NCBI GenBank assembly: GCA_009692435.1
Contig: SHZE01000009.1
Coordinates: forward strand, 1-49,640
Length of the DNA stretch: 49,640 nucleotides
Direction of reading: 5' to 3'
From: Deltaproteobacteria bacterium
GTDB lineage: Bacteria; Desulfobacterota; Binatia; Bin18
The notes below the pieces were generated by a model. That model worked only from the letters and a program-made list of their open reading frames with translations. It did no database searches and was not told the DNA's origin. Position numbers and translations under genes: made by a program. Below, piece by piece: positions 9,287 to 18,965 of this stretch. Each line of letters opens with the position of its first letter. Within the stretch, counting starts at the first letter, position 1.

Positions 9287-9441
9287 GCTGCCCTCTCTTC
9301 GTAAAGGTAGAAAAGGAAGACCATACCACGCGCCCTTTCTCTGTCCCAGGCTTTCCCCGTCTTTTGCTCCGATGACCGCCCCAGCCCTTTTCTTTCTTTC
9401 ACTTTTCTGCCACAGGAAAGGACGCGAGGAGGAGGACGACC

Positions 9442-10671
9442 ATGATCAGAATGAACGAGAATTATCTCAAACTACAGGCTTCTTATCTTTTTTCGGAGAT
9501 CGCTAAGCGCGTGAATACCTATGTCGCGCAAAATCTCGACAAGAAGATTATTCGGTTAGGCATTGGCGATGTGACCCGTGCGCTCCCGGCTGCCTGTACC
9601 ACCGCTTTTCATAAAGCTGTCGACGAAATGGCACAGGACGCCACTTTTCGTGGATATGGACCAGAGCAAGGGTACGAATTCCTGCGCACGCAAATTGCCC
9701 AGTTCGATTTTCGCGCGCGGGGAGCGGAAGTGACTGCCGAGGAAATCTTTATTAGTGATGGCGCGAAATGCGATACCGGCAATTTCCAGGAACTCTTTGC
9801 CGCCGACACACGCATTGCCGTGCCTGATCCGGTCTATCCCGTGTACGTCGATACCAACGTCATGGCTGGCCGCACGGGCGCCTGGAAAGATGGGCGCTAC
9901 GAAGGGCTTGTTTATCTCGAATCCACCGAGGCGAACGATTACGTCCCTGCCCTGCCCAAGGAAAAGGTGGATGTCATCTATCTCTGCTTTCCCAATAATC
10001 CCACCGGACGCACGGTGACGAAAGCGCAACTCCGTCCGTGGGTTGAGTACGCGCACGCCAACAAGGCGCTCATTTTATACGATGCCGCCTACGTTGCTTT
10101 TATGCGCGATGATGCGTTGCCGCAGAGCATTTACGAAATTGACGGAGCCCAGGACGTCGCCGTCGAGTTTCGCAGTTTTTCGAAAACCGCGGGATTCACG
10201 GGCACCCGCTGCGCGTACACAATCATCCCTAAACGATGTAAAGTATACGACTCACAAGGAAATCCGCATTCCTTACACGCGCTCTGGGACCGTCGGCATT
10301 CGACCAAGTTTAATGGGGTCTCCTATCCTGTCCAACGAGCCGCCGAAGCGGTGTACTCGCCCGAAGGGCAGAAACAGATTCGGGAATTGAGCGATTACTA
10401 CCTCGTGAACGCGGCACGTATTCGTGAAACGCTCGGCAAGCTAGGCTTTCAGTGCGTCGGCGGCGACCACGCCCCTTACGTGTGGGTGAAGGCGCGCATG
10501 GATTCCTGGAAGTTCTTCGATCTTCTCTTGCAAAAGGCACACGTTGTCTGCACCCCAGGAGCAGGATTCGGCAAATGCGGAGAAGGGTACATCCGTTTCA
10601 GCGCTTTCAATAGCCACGAAAACGTGGATTTGGCACTCCAACGCGTCGCCGAAGCGTTACGTGATTTGTAA
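9442..10671 (+). CDS. dapL: LL-diaminopimelate aminotransferase
   Basis: [73 protein letters not shown]. Confidence 0.95.
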   Translation: MIRMNENYLKLQASYLFSEIAKRVNTYVAQNLDKKIIRLGIGDVTRALPAACTTAFHKAVDEMAQDATFRGYGPEQGYEFLRTQIAQFDFRARGAEVTAEEIFISDGAKCDTGNFQELFAADTRIAVPDPVYPVYVDTNVMAGRTGAWKDGRYEGLVYLESTEANDYVPALPKEKVDVIYLCFPNNPTGRTVTKAQLRPWVEYAHANKALILYDAAYVAFMRDDALPQSIYEIDGAQDVAVEFRSFSKTAGFTGTRCAYTIIPKRCKVYDSQGNPHSLHALWDRRHSTKFNGVSYPVQRAAEAVYSPEGQKQIRELSDYYLVNAARIRETLGKLGFQCVGGDHAPYVWVKARMDSWKFFDLLLQKAHVVCTPGAGFGKCGEGYIRFSAFNSHENVDLALQRVAEALRDL

Positions 10672-10680
10672 GAAGCTCAG

Positions 10681-10764
10681 GTAGGCTGGGATGACCAAGG
10701 GGAATACCAGCGTGGCGTCCACAGCCCCCAAGACTGGAATTCGCCGCACTCATTACCAGCCTAC
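10681..10764. repeat. 84-bp intergenic element bounded by 9-bp inverted repeats GTAGGCTGG/CCAGCCTAC
   Basis: Arms at 10681-10689 and 10756-10764. Confidence 0.6.
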
Positions 10765-10915
10765 TTCAATCTATAAACGGTTCGGGGTTCGGAGTTCCAG
10801 AAGGTTCGGAGTCGAGGTGTGATAGTACACGACGGATTTCCCTTGATGACACAAATAGTTGTCAAGCGCGCTCATTGCCGATATAAATGGCACGTCTAGT
10901 GAGGCCGGGAGGGAG

Positions 10916-11422
10916 ATGATTCACCGAGTCCATATTGGTATTGGGTCAAACTTAGGAAATCGTCGCGCGCACTATCAGAAAGCGCAGGAGTTAATCGCCG
11001 CGCTCCCGAAGACCCGGATTATCAAGCGCTCGTCGCTGTATGAGAGTGAGCCGCACGGAGACGCGAAGAACTGGTACGTCAACGGCGTCATCGAAATCGA
11101 AACTGAATTCCTTCCGGATAAGCTGCTCCAGCACCTTCAGGCCATTGAGCAAACAATGGGGCGCAAAAAAACTCCCCAAACCAAAAAGTGGGCGTCTCGC
11201 AAAATCGACCTTGATATCCTGCTGTTTGAGAATCAAACGCTTGACACGCGGACCCTCAAGATTCCGCACCCAGAGATCCAAAATCGCCGCTTCGTCCTGG
11301 TTCCGTTGTCTGAACTCGCCCCCCACGTGACGCACCCCCGTCTTGGCGTGACTATCGTCGAACTCCTCGCGCATCTCAAGGATGATAAACGGGTCATGCT
11401 CTTACCGCCTCATGCGGTATAA
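10916..11422 (+). CDS. folK: 2-amino-4-hydroxy-6-hydroxymethyldihydropteridine pyrophosphokinase
   Basis: HIGIGSNLGNRRAHYQKA, SSLYESEPHG, RKIDLDILLFENQ, IPHPEIQNRRFVLVPLSELAP. Confidence 0.95.
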   Translation: MIHRVHIGIGSNLGNRRAHYQKAQELIAALPKTRIIKRSSLYESEPHGDAKNWYVNGVIEIETEFLPDKLLQHLQAIEQTMGRKKTPQTKKWASRKIDLDILLFENQTLDTRTLKIPHPEIQNRRFVLVPLSELAPHVTHPRLGVTIVELLAHLKDDKRVMLLPPHAV

Positions 11423-11479
11423 CCGTATCGTCACCTGCTCCCCGCACAGAGAAGGTGGAGGGGATGAAGGGAAGGATGT

Positions 11480-12127
11480 ATGAAAATCTTCATCGACACA
11501 GCCGAGATCAAGGAAATTCGTGAAGCCCATACCTGGGGCGTCATTGATGGCGTGACCACCAACCCGTCGCTGGTCGCGAAGTCGGGACGGTCCCTCGAAT
11601 CAGTCATCAAGGAGATTTGTTCGATTGTTGATGGCCCCATCAGCGCTGAAGTCGTCAGCGTCGATGCCCCCGGCATGATTGAAGAGGGGAAACGGCTGGC
11701 CGCTATTCATCCCAACGTCGTCGTCAAAGTCCCAATGATCGCCGAAGGGCTAAAAGCCACCAAAGCCCTCAGTAGCCAAGGAATTGCCGTCAATGTCACC
11801 CTGATTTTCTCGTCCGCCCAGGCGCTCCTAGCGGCAAAAGCTGGCGCCGCATTTGCCAGTCCGTTTGTTGGGCGGCTTGACGACATTGCCGAGGATGGCA
11901 TGGCGCTCATCGACTCTATTGTCCGCATCTACAAGAATTACACCTTTCCGACCCAGGTGCTGGTGGCTAGCGTGCGGCATCCGATCCACTTTGTACGAGC
12001 CGCCGAACTGGGGGCGCATGTCGCCACCTGCCCGTTCAATGTCATTCAACAACTTGTGAAGCATCCTCTGACTGATAGTGGCTTGGAACGCTTTCTCGCT
12101 GATCACCACAAGGCGGCCTCCAAATAG
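11480..12127 (+). CDS. fsa: Fructose-6-phosphate aldolase / small transaldolase
   Basis: [67 protein letters not shown]. Confidence 0.95.
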   Translation: MKIFIDTAEIKEIREAHTWGVIDGVTTNPSLVAKSGRSLESVIKEICSIVDGPISAEVVSVDAPGMIEEGKRLAAIHPNVVVKVPMIAEGLKATKALSSQGIAVNVTLIFSSAQALLAAKAGAAFASPFVGRLDDIAEDGMALIDSIVRIYKNYTFPTQVLVASVRHPIHFVRAAELGAHVATCPFNVIQQLVKHPLTDSGLERFLADHHKAASK

Positions 12128-12264
12128 CATATGGCGTATGGCTCGCCTCGTTCTATGGCGTATAGTAGGGACGCTCTTGCCATAAAGCGAACGTAGCGAA
12201 CGAGCGATACGCCATAGAGCGACCGAAGGGAGCGGGCCATACGCTATGGGCCACACGCCATACA
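12128..12264. repeat. Dispersed palindromic element, copy 1
   Basis: atatggcgtatggctcgc...gcgggccatacgctat inverted ends; ~40 bp core shared with 34500-34549. Confidence 0.75.
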
Positions 12265-12390
12265 CCAGCCGAACGCTGGGCTTGACGATGACAAGAACAG
12301 GGGCCTAACATGACAGGCTATATTTATGTGGCGTGATCTTTCACGGCAGCCGACTCCTCAAAGCGCACGCCACCAAGGAAGTACCTGCTG

Positions 12391-13518
12391 ATGTTCCAGC
12401 TCCCGCCGGTGTATCTTGAGCGTCTCGTCGAAAGTTCCCTTGACATCGTCATCGCCGTTGACCGCGAGGGGAAGATCATATTCTACAATGACGGCGCATA
12501 CAAAACCCTGGGCTACACCTCCACGGAGATTCGCGGCAAATACGTCACCGCCGTGTATCCCAGTCTCGCTGAAGCTCGCCGAGTGATGGCCGCGATGCGG
12601 AGCGGTGAGCCTGGCGAGACCAGCCAAGTCAAAAATTTCGAGACGACCCTGTTGACCAAAACCGGAGATCAAATCCCAGCCGCGATTTCCGGGTCGATTA
12701 TCTATGACGAAGCCGGCAACGAGATCGGCTCCATTGGCTTTCTGAAAGACCTGCGCGAAATCCGTCGCCGCGACCAACTCGCCACGCTCGGCGAGCTCGC
12801 CGTTGGACTCGCGCACCGGATTAACAATCCGCTAGAGGTGATCTTTAATAATCTCGACCTCCTCTCCAAGCATATCTCCCAGGTGTGCCCCGACGAAGAA
12901 TACGTCATTGATGAAGAACGTATCGAGTCGGTTCAGCGTGAATTAGGCAAAATCCGCGCCATCGTCAGCCGGATTGATGAAATGGCGCATGAGAGCCGCT
13001 ACGTCACGACGGAGTATCTCCGCGGTTCGCGCATGACCGATCTCGGCCTGGAGGAAGCAGCCTCATCTCCCCACCCCGCTGAGGGGCAGCCCGCCGCGCG
13101 CGCGTTGGCGGGATTGACGATTCTGGTGGTCGATGACGACTTGGGCGTCTGCTATTCCCTCCGCGATTTACTGTTGGCGGAAGGGTGCGAAGTGGAGGTC
13201 GCCACTAACGGGCTCGACGCACTCAAAGTATTGGCCCGTCGCTCGGTCGATATCGTCATCAGTGACGTCGTCATGCCTGATCTTGACGGCTATGACCTCT
13301 ACATGGAAGTCCGCGAACGCTATCGTCAGACTCCCGTCGTTCTGATGACCGCCTATTTCTACGATAAAGACCATGTCATCAAGCGCAGCAAAGTGGAAGG
13401 CTTACAGGAAGTGATTTTCAAGAAACCCGTGGATCCCACGCGCTTGAAAAACATCATCCTCGAACGCTGCCGACCGAACCTCGTCCCACTCCCGCCGTCG
13501 CCACTTCCCACATCATAG
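12391..13518 (+). CDS. PAS - HisKA-like - receiver protein without an HATPase domain
   Basis: PAS (IVIAVDREGKIIFYNDGAYKTLGYTSTEIRGK), H-box (LATLGELAVGLAHRINNPLEVIFNNLDLL), REC (ILVVDDDLG...DIVISDVVMPDLDGYDL...VLMTAYF...IFKKPVD); no N/G1/G2 boxes between. Confidence 0.85.
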   Translation: MFQLPPVYLERLVESSLDIVIAVDREGKIIFYNDGAYKTLGYTSTEIRGKYVTAVYPSLAEARRVMAAMRSGEPGETSQVKNFETTLLTKTGDQIPAAISGSIIYDEAGNEIGSIGFLKDLREIRRRDQLATLGELAVGLAHRINNPLEVIFNNLDLLSKHISQVCPDEEYVIDEERIESVQRELGKIRAIVSRIDEMAHESRYVTTEYLRGSRMTDLGLEEAASSPHPAEGQPAARALAGLTILVVDDDLGVCYSLRDLLLAEGCEVEVATNGLDALKVLARRSVDIVISDVVMPDLDGYDLYMEVRERYRQTPVVLMTAYFYDKDHVIKRSKVEGLQEVIFKKPVDPTRLKNIILERCRPNLVPLPPSPLPTS

Positions 13519-13529
13519 GAAAACCACGC

Positions 13530-14636
13530 ATGCTCCCTGGATATGCGACTCCCACGGGGACCGACTCCTATCGACAGCGGCTCGCCACGACTGTTCATCC
13601 GCTACATTTTCGGCGGTCCGCCGATCTATGGCTCTCCTCGATTGGACTCGGCACATATTTAGGTGACCCTACCCCACAGACCGACGAACTCTATGCCGCT
13701 GCTATTCGACAGGCATTGGTCCGCGGCTGTAATGTCCTTGATGCCGCCATCAATTATCGCCACCAGCGTAGCGAACGCGTGATTGGTCAGGTGCTCACGG
13801 CGCTCGTTCGCGAGCAGGTGCTCGAACGAGAAGAAATCGTGGTAGCCACAAAGGGCGGCTATGTCGCATTTGATGGTGACGTGCCACCTGACCCGCGTGC
13901 CTACGTGCAAGAGACGGTTATCAAGACGGGCTTGGCGAGTGCCGATGATATTGTCGAATGGAATTGCATCGCGCCCCACTACATCGATAACCAGGTCGAT
14001 TGCAGCCTGCGTAATCTCAATTTGGACCGTCTCGATATTTACTATCTGCACAATCCTGAAGCTCAGTTACAAAAGTGTTCTCGACCAGAATTTACGCGAC
14101 GCATCGAAGCGGCCTTCACTGTGCTTGAAGAAAAGGTCGCCAGTGGAAAAATTCGCCGCTACGGAACGGCTACCTGGAATGGGTACCGTCAGCAACCGAC
14201 CGCACGCGATGCGTTGTTCCTCATAGATTTGGTCGAGATCGCTGAGCGGGTCGGCGGCAAAGACCATCACTTCAAGATAGTGCAACTTCCGTACAACCTG
14301 GGAATGACCGAAGCACTGACACAGAAAAATCAGAGAGTCGGCGATAATACGATCAGTGTCCTCGAAGCCGCGCATGATTTCGGGATCACGGTCATGGCCA
14401 GTGCATCCATATTACAAGGACGACTAGCGCACTCGCTCCCTACCACCGTAAGTGAAGCACTCAGCGGGCTACAGTCCGATGCCCAACGGGCGTTGCAATT
14501 CACTCGTTCGACACCTGGCATCACCACCGCGCTGGTCGGCATGAAATCCGTCGCTCACGTTGAACATAATCTAGCGGTGGCCCAACTCCCGCCCGCGTCG
14601 CTCGAACAGTTCCAGAAACTCTTTCGTCCCCAATAG
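13530..14636 (+). CDS. Aldo/keto reductase family protein
   Basis: LSSIGLGTYLGDP, ALVRGCNVLDAAINYRHQRSERVIGQVL, IVVATKGGYV, LDRLDIYYLHNPE, TTALVGMKSVAHVEHNL. Confidence 0.88.
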   Translation: MLPGYATPTGTDSYRQRLATTVHPLHFRRSADLWLSSIGLGTYLGDPTPQTDELYAAAIRQALVRGCNVLDAAINYRHQRSERVIGQVLTALVREQVLEREEIVVATKGGYVAFDGDVPPDPRAYVQETVIKTGLASADDIVEWNCIAPHYIDNQVDCSLRNLNLDRLDIYYLHNPEAQLQKCSRPEFTRRIEAAFTVLEEKVASGKIRRYGTATWNGYRQQPTARDALFLIDLVEIAERVGGKDHHFKIVQLPYNLGMTEALTQKNQRVGDNTISVLEAAHDFGITVMASASILQGRLAHSLPTTVSEALSGLQSDAQRALQFTRSTPGITTALVGMKSVAHVEHNLAVAQLPPASLEQFQKLFRPQ

Positions 14637-14774
14637 GGCAGTGCGGCGTTCGGAGTCTGGGGCAGTGCGGCGTTCCGATGAAGTGCGAGCTTGTTGGTGC
14701 GCAAAGCGCACCCTATTCAGAACTTGGAACTGTTTTCAATTTTTGCCTTTTGCCTTTTGATTTTGCTTTCAATG

Positions 14775-15647
14775 CTAGCCGTGCTTAGCCACCACATCGT
14801 TCGCGAAGCGTTCCATCGCATTGGTGATATTGCGATCTCGTAACGCGTGCACGTTAATCAGCAAGCGCTGGACGCCCAGCTCTTCATAGACCGCGAGACT
14901 CTCAATACCCTCGCGGTGATAATTCCAATAGGCGGTAATCTCTAGATCGCGCGGGTTCCGACCTTGCTTAGCGCATTCTTCGTTCAGCGCTCGCAAATGG
15001 ATACGATAATCGTCAAGGTCTTTGCCAATGACATACCAGCCATCGCCATAGCGCACGGTACGACGAATCGCCGAAGGGCTGATGCCACCTATCACGAGCG
15101 GTACGCCTCCCGACTGTGCGGGTTTGGGTCGCATCATGAAATTTTGCCACTGCACAAACTCGCCCTGGAAGTTCACCTCTTCGCCACTCCAGACGGCCTT
15201 GAGTGCGCGTAAGTATTCGTCCGCACGTTTACCTCGATGCTCAAACGGGACGCCAATCGCGGTGAATTCTTCTTTCAACCACCCAATGCCCACGCCGAGC
15301 ATCAGCCGTCCTTTCGAGAGGTGGTCAATCGACGATGCCCATTTGGCAAGATAAAGTGGGCTCATCTGCGGTAGAATGTTGACCCCGGTCCCCAGCCGTA
15401 GACGGGTGGTGGCCGAAGCGATAAAGGTCAACGCCACCAGCGGATCAATAATCGCGGCATCGGGCGGAAATGGCAGCTTTCCATCAGGGTTGTACGGATA
15501 GACCGAAGTATACGTCTTGGGAATGATGACGTGTTCTGCCGTCCACACGGATTCATAGCCCAACGCTTCGGCGCGTTGGACAAACGGGATCACCACGTCA
15601 GGGTCAGCAAAAAGATGCAGATTGATAGGAACGATGCCAAATTTCAT
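14775..15647 (-). CDS. LLM class F420-dependent oxidoreductase
   Basis: MKFGIVPINLHL..., AEALGYESVWTAEHVIIP, TTRLRLGTGVNILPQMSPLYLAKWASSIDHLSKGRLMLGVGIGWLKEEF. Confidence 0.92.
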   Translation of the reverse strand: MKFGIVPINLHLFADPDVVIPFVQRAEALGYESVWTAEHVIIPKTYTSVYPYNPDGKLPFPPDAAIIDPLVALTFIASATTRLRLGTGVNILPQMSPLYLAKWASSIDHLSKGRLMLGVGIGWLKEEFTAIGVPFEHRGKRADEYLRALKAVWSGEEVNFQGEFVQWQNFMMRPKPAQSGGVPLVIGGISPSAIRRTVRYGDGWYVIGKDLDDYRIHLRALNEECAKQGRNPRDLEITAYWNYHREGIESLAVYEELGVQRLLINVHALRDRNITNAMERFANDVVAKHG

Positions 15648-15691
15648 AACCGTCCTCCAGTTGTGGGGCACAAATCCGAGAAAGAAAGCGT

Positions 15692-15868
15692 ATGGAAGAT
15701 GTCATTATTGATGTCGTTGTCAATGGGCGCGTATTACTGCCGCAGGAAATTCCTCCGGCGGTCACGAAGGTCATAGAAGCAACCCTGGCCACGGGCGCGT
15801 CGCCACAGGAGATTCAGCACGAAGGGGTCTACTATTGGTGGTCGATTCGTCCCTGTGTGTACCCCTGA
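15692..15868 (+). CDS. Small ORF, 58 aa, unknown function
   Basis: MEDVIIDVVVNGRVLLPQEIPPAVTKVIEATLATGASPQEIQHEGVYYWWSIRPCVYP; below the ORF-track length cut-off; fills the LLM-usp intergenic gap. Confidence 0.4.
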   Translation: MEDVIIDVVVNGRVLLPQEIPPAVTKVIEATLATGASPQEIQHEGVYYWWSIRPCVYP

Positions 15869-15966
15869 ATCCCTGAACATGTCGCGCGTTTGCTTGCGCT
15901 TCTCGGAGGGCGGTGGTAAGGCGGCAGCAATGGTGTCACCGCGCAAGTGAAACGGAGGTCGTCGCG

Positions 15967-16806
15967 ATGATTAAAAATGTCCTCTTCGCACTTGATGGCT
16001 CTGAGCACTCCCAAACGGCGCTTCGCTATGCGCTGTGGCTAGCGACTCGGTTCCGTGCACACATCTCTGGCCTGCATGTCATTGATATCGTCTCGGTCGA
16101 AGGCCCATTTTTTCAGGACCTCTCTGGCGCTTTCGGTTTTGAGCCCTACCTTGATGTCGCCGGAAAAGTGCGCCAAGCGTTGCATGATCGTGGCCAATTT
16201 CTCCTGCAGGAGTTTGCGACCACATGTCGGGAGCAGGGGGTTTCCTGTGAGACGGCGCTAGTCACCGGGATTGTGGCGAACGAAATCTGCGAGCGTGCTC
16301 GCACCACAGACCTCGTCGTTATTGGGCATCGGGGGACCAACGAACAATTTTCGACCGGTCTGCTCGGCGGTACCGCGGAAAGTATCACGCGGAAAAGCCC
16401 ACGCCCGGTATTTATGACACCGATGCAATTTCATCGCATCAGCAATCCCTTGTTGGCGTATGATGGCAGTCAACGGGCCAGCACGGTCATGCACAGTGCC
16501 GCTGAGTTTTGTTCAGCGCTGAATCTCCCGTTAACAGTGCTGACCGTCACACCTCGTGAAAAGGGCGGCGAAGAGAAAATCCTAGAAGAGGCACGTCACT
16601 ATCTCAGTTCATACGACCTCAAACCGACGCTGCTCTCAGTAACCGGCCATGCGGATCAACGGATTATCGAGTATCTCCAGGAACACGAGCACGATCTGTT
16701 GTTCATCGGAGCGTATGGCCATAGTCGTATCATTGAAATGGTGCTCGGCAGCACGACAGAGTATGTCCTGCGCAATGCCCCGTGCCCAGTGTTTTTGTCG
16801 CGATAG
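15967..16806 (+). CDS. Tandem-domain universal stress protein (UspA family)
   Basis: Two USP domains (MIKNVLFALDGSEHSQTAL...GHRGTNEQFSTGLLGGTAESI; NPLLAYDGSQRAST...GAYGHSRIIEMVLGSTTEYVL). Confidence 0.92.
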   Translation: MIKNVLFALDGSEHSQTALRYALWLATRFRAHISGLHVIDIVSVEGPFFQDLSGAFGFEPYLDVAGKVRQALHDRGQFLLQEFATTCREQGVSCETALVTGIVANEICERARTTDLVVIGHRGTNEQFSTGLLGGTAESITRKSPRPVFMTPMQFHRISNPLLAYDGSQRASTVMHSAAEFCSALNLPLTVLTVTPREKGGEEKILEEARHYLSSYDLKPTLLSVTGHADQRIIEYLQEHEHDLLFIGAYGHSRIIEMVLGSTTEYVLRNAPCPVFLSR

Positions 16807-16849
16807 AAATCATGACAATGGAGTCGTGTTCGTCCTTCCTCTTCAAATT

Positions 16850-16884
16850 CCCTCTCCTGGCTGGGAGAGGGCTAGGGTGAGGGG
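16850..16884. repeat. Dispersed CCCTCTCCC/GGGAGAGGG palindromic element, copy 2 (opposite orientation)
   Basis: ccctctcctggctgggagagggctagggtgagggg. Confidence 0.9.
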
Positions 16885-16962
16885 ATCAAGAAAGTTGCTT
16901 TTCTCTCAATCAGTGACATCCAAGTGGGACGCACTCTCGTTTCTCCCAGCCGTGCTGGCTCC

Positions 16963-17301
16963 TTATCTCTTTATGGCCAACCGCTGCCACAGCAGCCGTG
17001 CTACTAGGAGGACGAGGACGAAGGCGAGGACATGCGTGAGGAAGACTTCATAGCGCAAGAGAGGGGCACCGGCGGCTTGGGCTTCCGCGAGTGAATAGAA
17101 GGTCTTGCCCGACAGACTCACAAACAGATTGGCAAAATCCACTTTGCCTAGAACCATCCCGACTGGGGGCAGCAAGACATCCTCGACCAAGGAGAACAAC
17201 AACCTCGCCACCGCCCACCCCACGAGAACCCCCAAACCCACACTATAGGTGAGCGCGCGCAGAGAAGCAGGGAGAAGAATCGGTTTGGTTTCGTGCGACA
17301 T
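16963..17301 (-). CDS. mscL: MscL family large-conductance mechanosensitive channel
   Basis: GLGVLVGWAVARLLFSLVEDVLLPPVGMVLGKVDFANLFVSL and a second TM helix LTHVLAFVLVLLVARLLW. Confidence 0.85.
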   Translation of the reverse strand: MSHETKPILLPASLRALTYSVGLGVLVGWAVARLLFSLVEDVLLPPVGMVLGKVDFANLFVSLSGKTFYSLAEAQAAGAPLLRYEVFLTHVLAFVLVLLVARLLWQRLAIKR

Positions 17302-17710
17302 ACCTCTCCTTGCACCTAGCCATTAGTTTCGCGGTTTTTGTCAGGGAGTGCCACGCCAAGATCGCATCCAGTAAGATCGTTGAGTGCACAATCCAACGGT
17401 TTTCTGGGAGGACCCTGTCGTGGCGTCATTTAGCATGTCGTCCTTTGGGCTCTTTGTCATGGGCTTATTTCAAGGACTCTTCACCTCGACTTTGGCCATA
17501 TTTGGATAGCAGGAGGGCGAGGCCCGCCAGGAATATCGCACGTTGCGAGCTCAAGTTGGGTTCTGGGCCACTGGGTCCAGTAAAGGGAGGGAGTAGAGGG
17601 GAGACAGAACTGGGAGAGGGAATCGGATTACGAAGACGATGAACCATCAAGAGTAGGAGGATCCCTGTAGGGAGAAGAAGAGAGCACCGAGGGAACAGAA
17701 AGCCCAGGCA

Positions 17711-18560
17711 ATGCGCGCCTTGTGGCACGGGCAGACCGACGCGCAGAGCGGAGAGGACGTGTGGAGTACATTCGTGCGGTTATCGACGGAAGGGGTCTTA
17801 CAAGAGGCGGTAGAGCAGGAACAAAGCACGGCGGTGGGGCGGGGCCGGTACGAAGCGCGCGGCGAGCAGCTCGGATCACGCCACGGGTATGAGCATGGGA
17901 CGCTGAAGACGGCCGAAGGGGGGTTGCGGGTCAAATTGCCGCGGATTCGCGGGCGGGAGGAGCCGTAGCGGTCGCCGTTAGGGCGACAAGTGGCGCCGAG
18001 GAGTGCCGTGGTGAAGCGAGTGATTGTGGCAATGGCTGTGGGGGGGGGTGTCGCAGCGGGACCTTGAGGACAGGTGAGAGAGTGCGCTAGGGCAGTGCGT
18101 GCTCTCCAAGAGTACGGTCAGTGAGAGGACAGAGACCTTACCGGAGGCGTCCGCAGCGTGGCGGATGCGGGATTTGAGCACCGCGCCCGTGGCTTACCTC
18201 TTTAGCGATACGGTCGACGACCCGTGACGGCGCTGGGGCCAGAAGACTGGGGGGGGCTGTGTGTGGGCGAGGTGTGAGGAGGGACGCAAGGTGGGGCTCA
18301 GTCTCTCGCCTACGAAGAGTGAGAGTTCCGAGAGGTGTCGGGAGGTGTGACGGGGATTGGCCAAGCGGGGCATGCCGGTCCCGGTGCCGATTACCACCGA
18401 GGGGGCCAGCGGGGTGAGCAAAGCGCTTGAGGCGAGGTGGCCCCAAGCGTGACGGATTCGCGGTTGGTTTCACAAGATGCCGAACCTGCAGCAGAAAGTG
18501 CCCGCCCACCTGTGGCCCGAGGTCAAAGTAAGGCAAGCGCTGACGAGAGACACACACTGA
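17711..18560 (+). pseudogene. Decayed IS256/Mutator-family transposase
   Basis: Intact N-terminal fragment 17711-17968 (GSRHGYEHGTLKTAEGGLRVKLPRIRGREEP), then frame-broken remnants: VLSKSTVSERTETLPEA, MRDLSTAPVAYLFSDTVDDP, RRWGQKTGG, RGWFHKMPNLQQKVPAHLWPEVK. Confidence 0.85.
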
Positions 18561-18571
18561 GGACAACAATG

Positions 18572-18603
18572 ATGCGGAATGCGGAATGCGGAATGCGGAA
18601 TGA
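18572..18603. repeat. Tandem 7-bp repeat (ATGCGGA)x4
   Basis: atgcggaatgcggaatgcggaatgcggaatga. Confidence 0.95.
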
Positions 18604-18965
18604 GAAGGGACGGCTGCACGCTGAGAGAAATTCAACGCCAGGTGTGATGGTCGCAATCGGTCCAGTCCTACACTGTCGTGGCGATGCAGTAGCCCCGGTG
18701 CTCACGCCTGCCCCCCCTTGTAGGATATATTGGGTCTGCTGGGTCTGTGCTCTCGACAAGAAAAAGCTCACAAACAGGTGGGGACACACTCCAAACCGCG
18801 GGCGTTTGTCAAGGGAAAAATGCGAGCGATGGGCAGGCTATGGGCTACAGGGAACTCATGACTCAATGAGCAAACGAATCAATCTCCCGCCTCACCCTTG
18901 CGACGGCACCAACTGGCCGCTAAGATTCGGCGACTTACCAGTAAATTGTCAAACGTGGAGGATGA

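Noticed and set aside
10790-10840. GGTTCGGGGTTCGGAGTT short repeats upstream of folK
   Set aside because: Too short and degenerate to separate from general low-complexity spacer; similar to fragments near 2895 and 14640 but not clearly one element.
17465-17728. Minus-strand ORF with GPEPNLSSQRAIFLAGLALLLSKYGQSR, resembling a PEP-CTERM sorting signal
   Set aside because: Lies in decayed DNA beside the IS256 pseudogene, overlaps other ORFs in several frames, and the match is weak.
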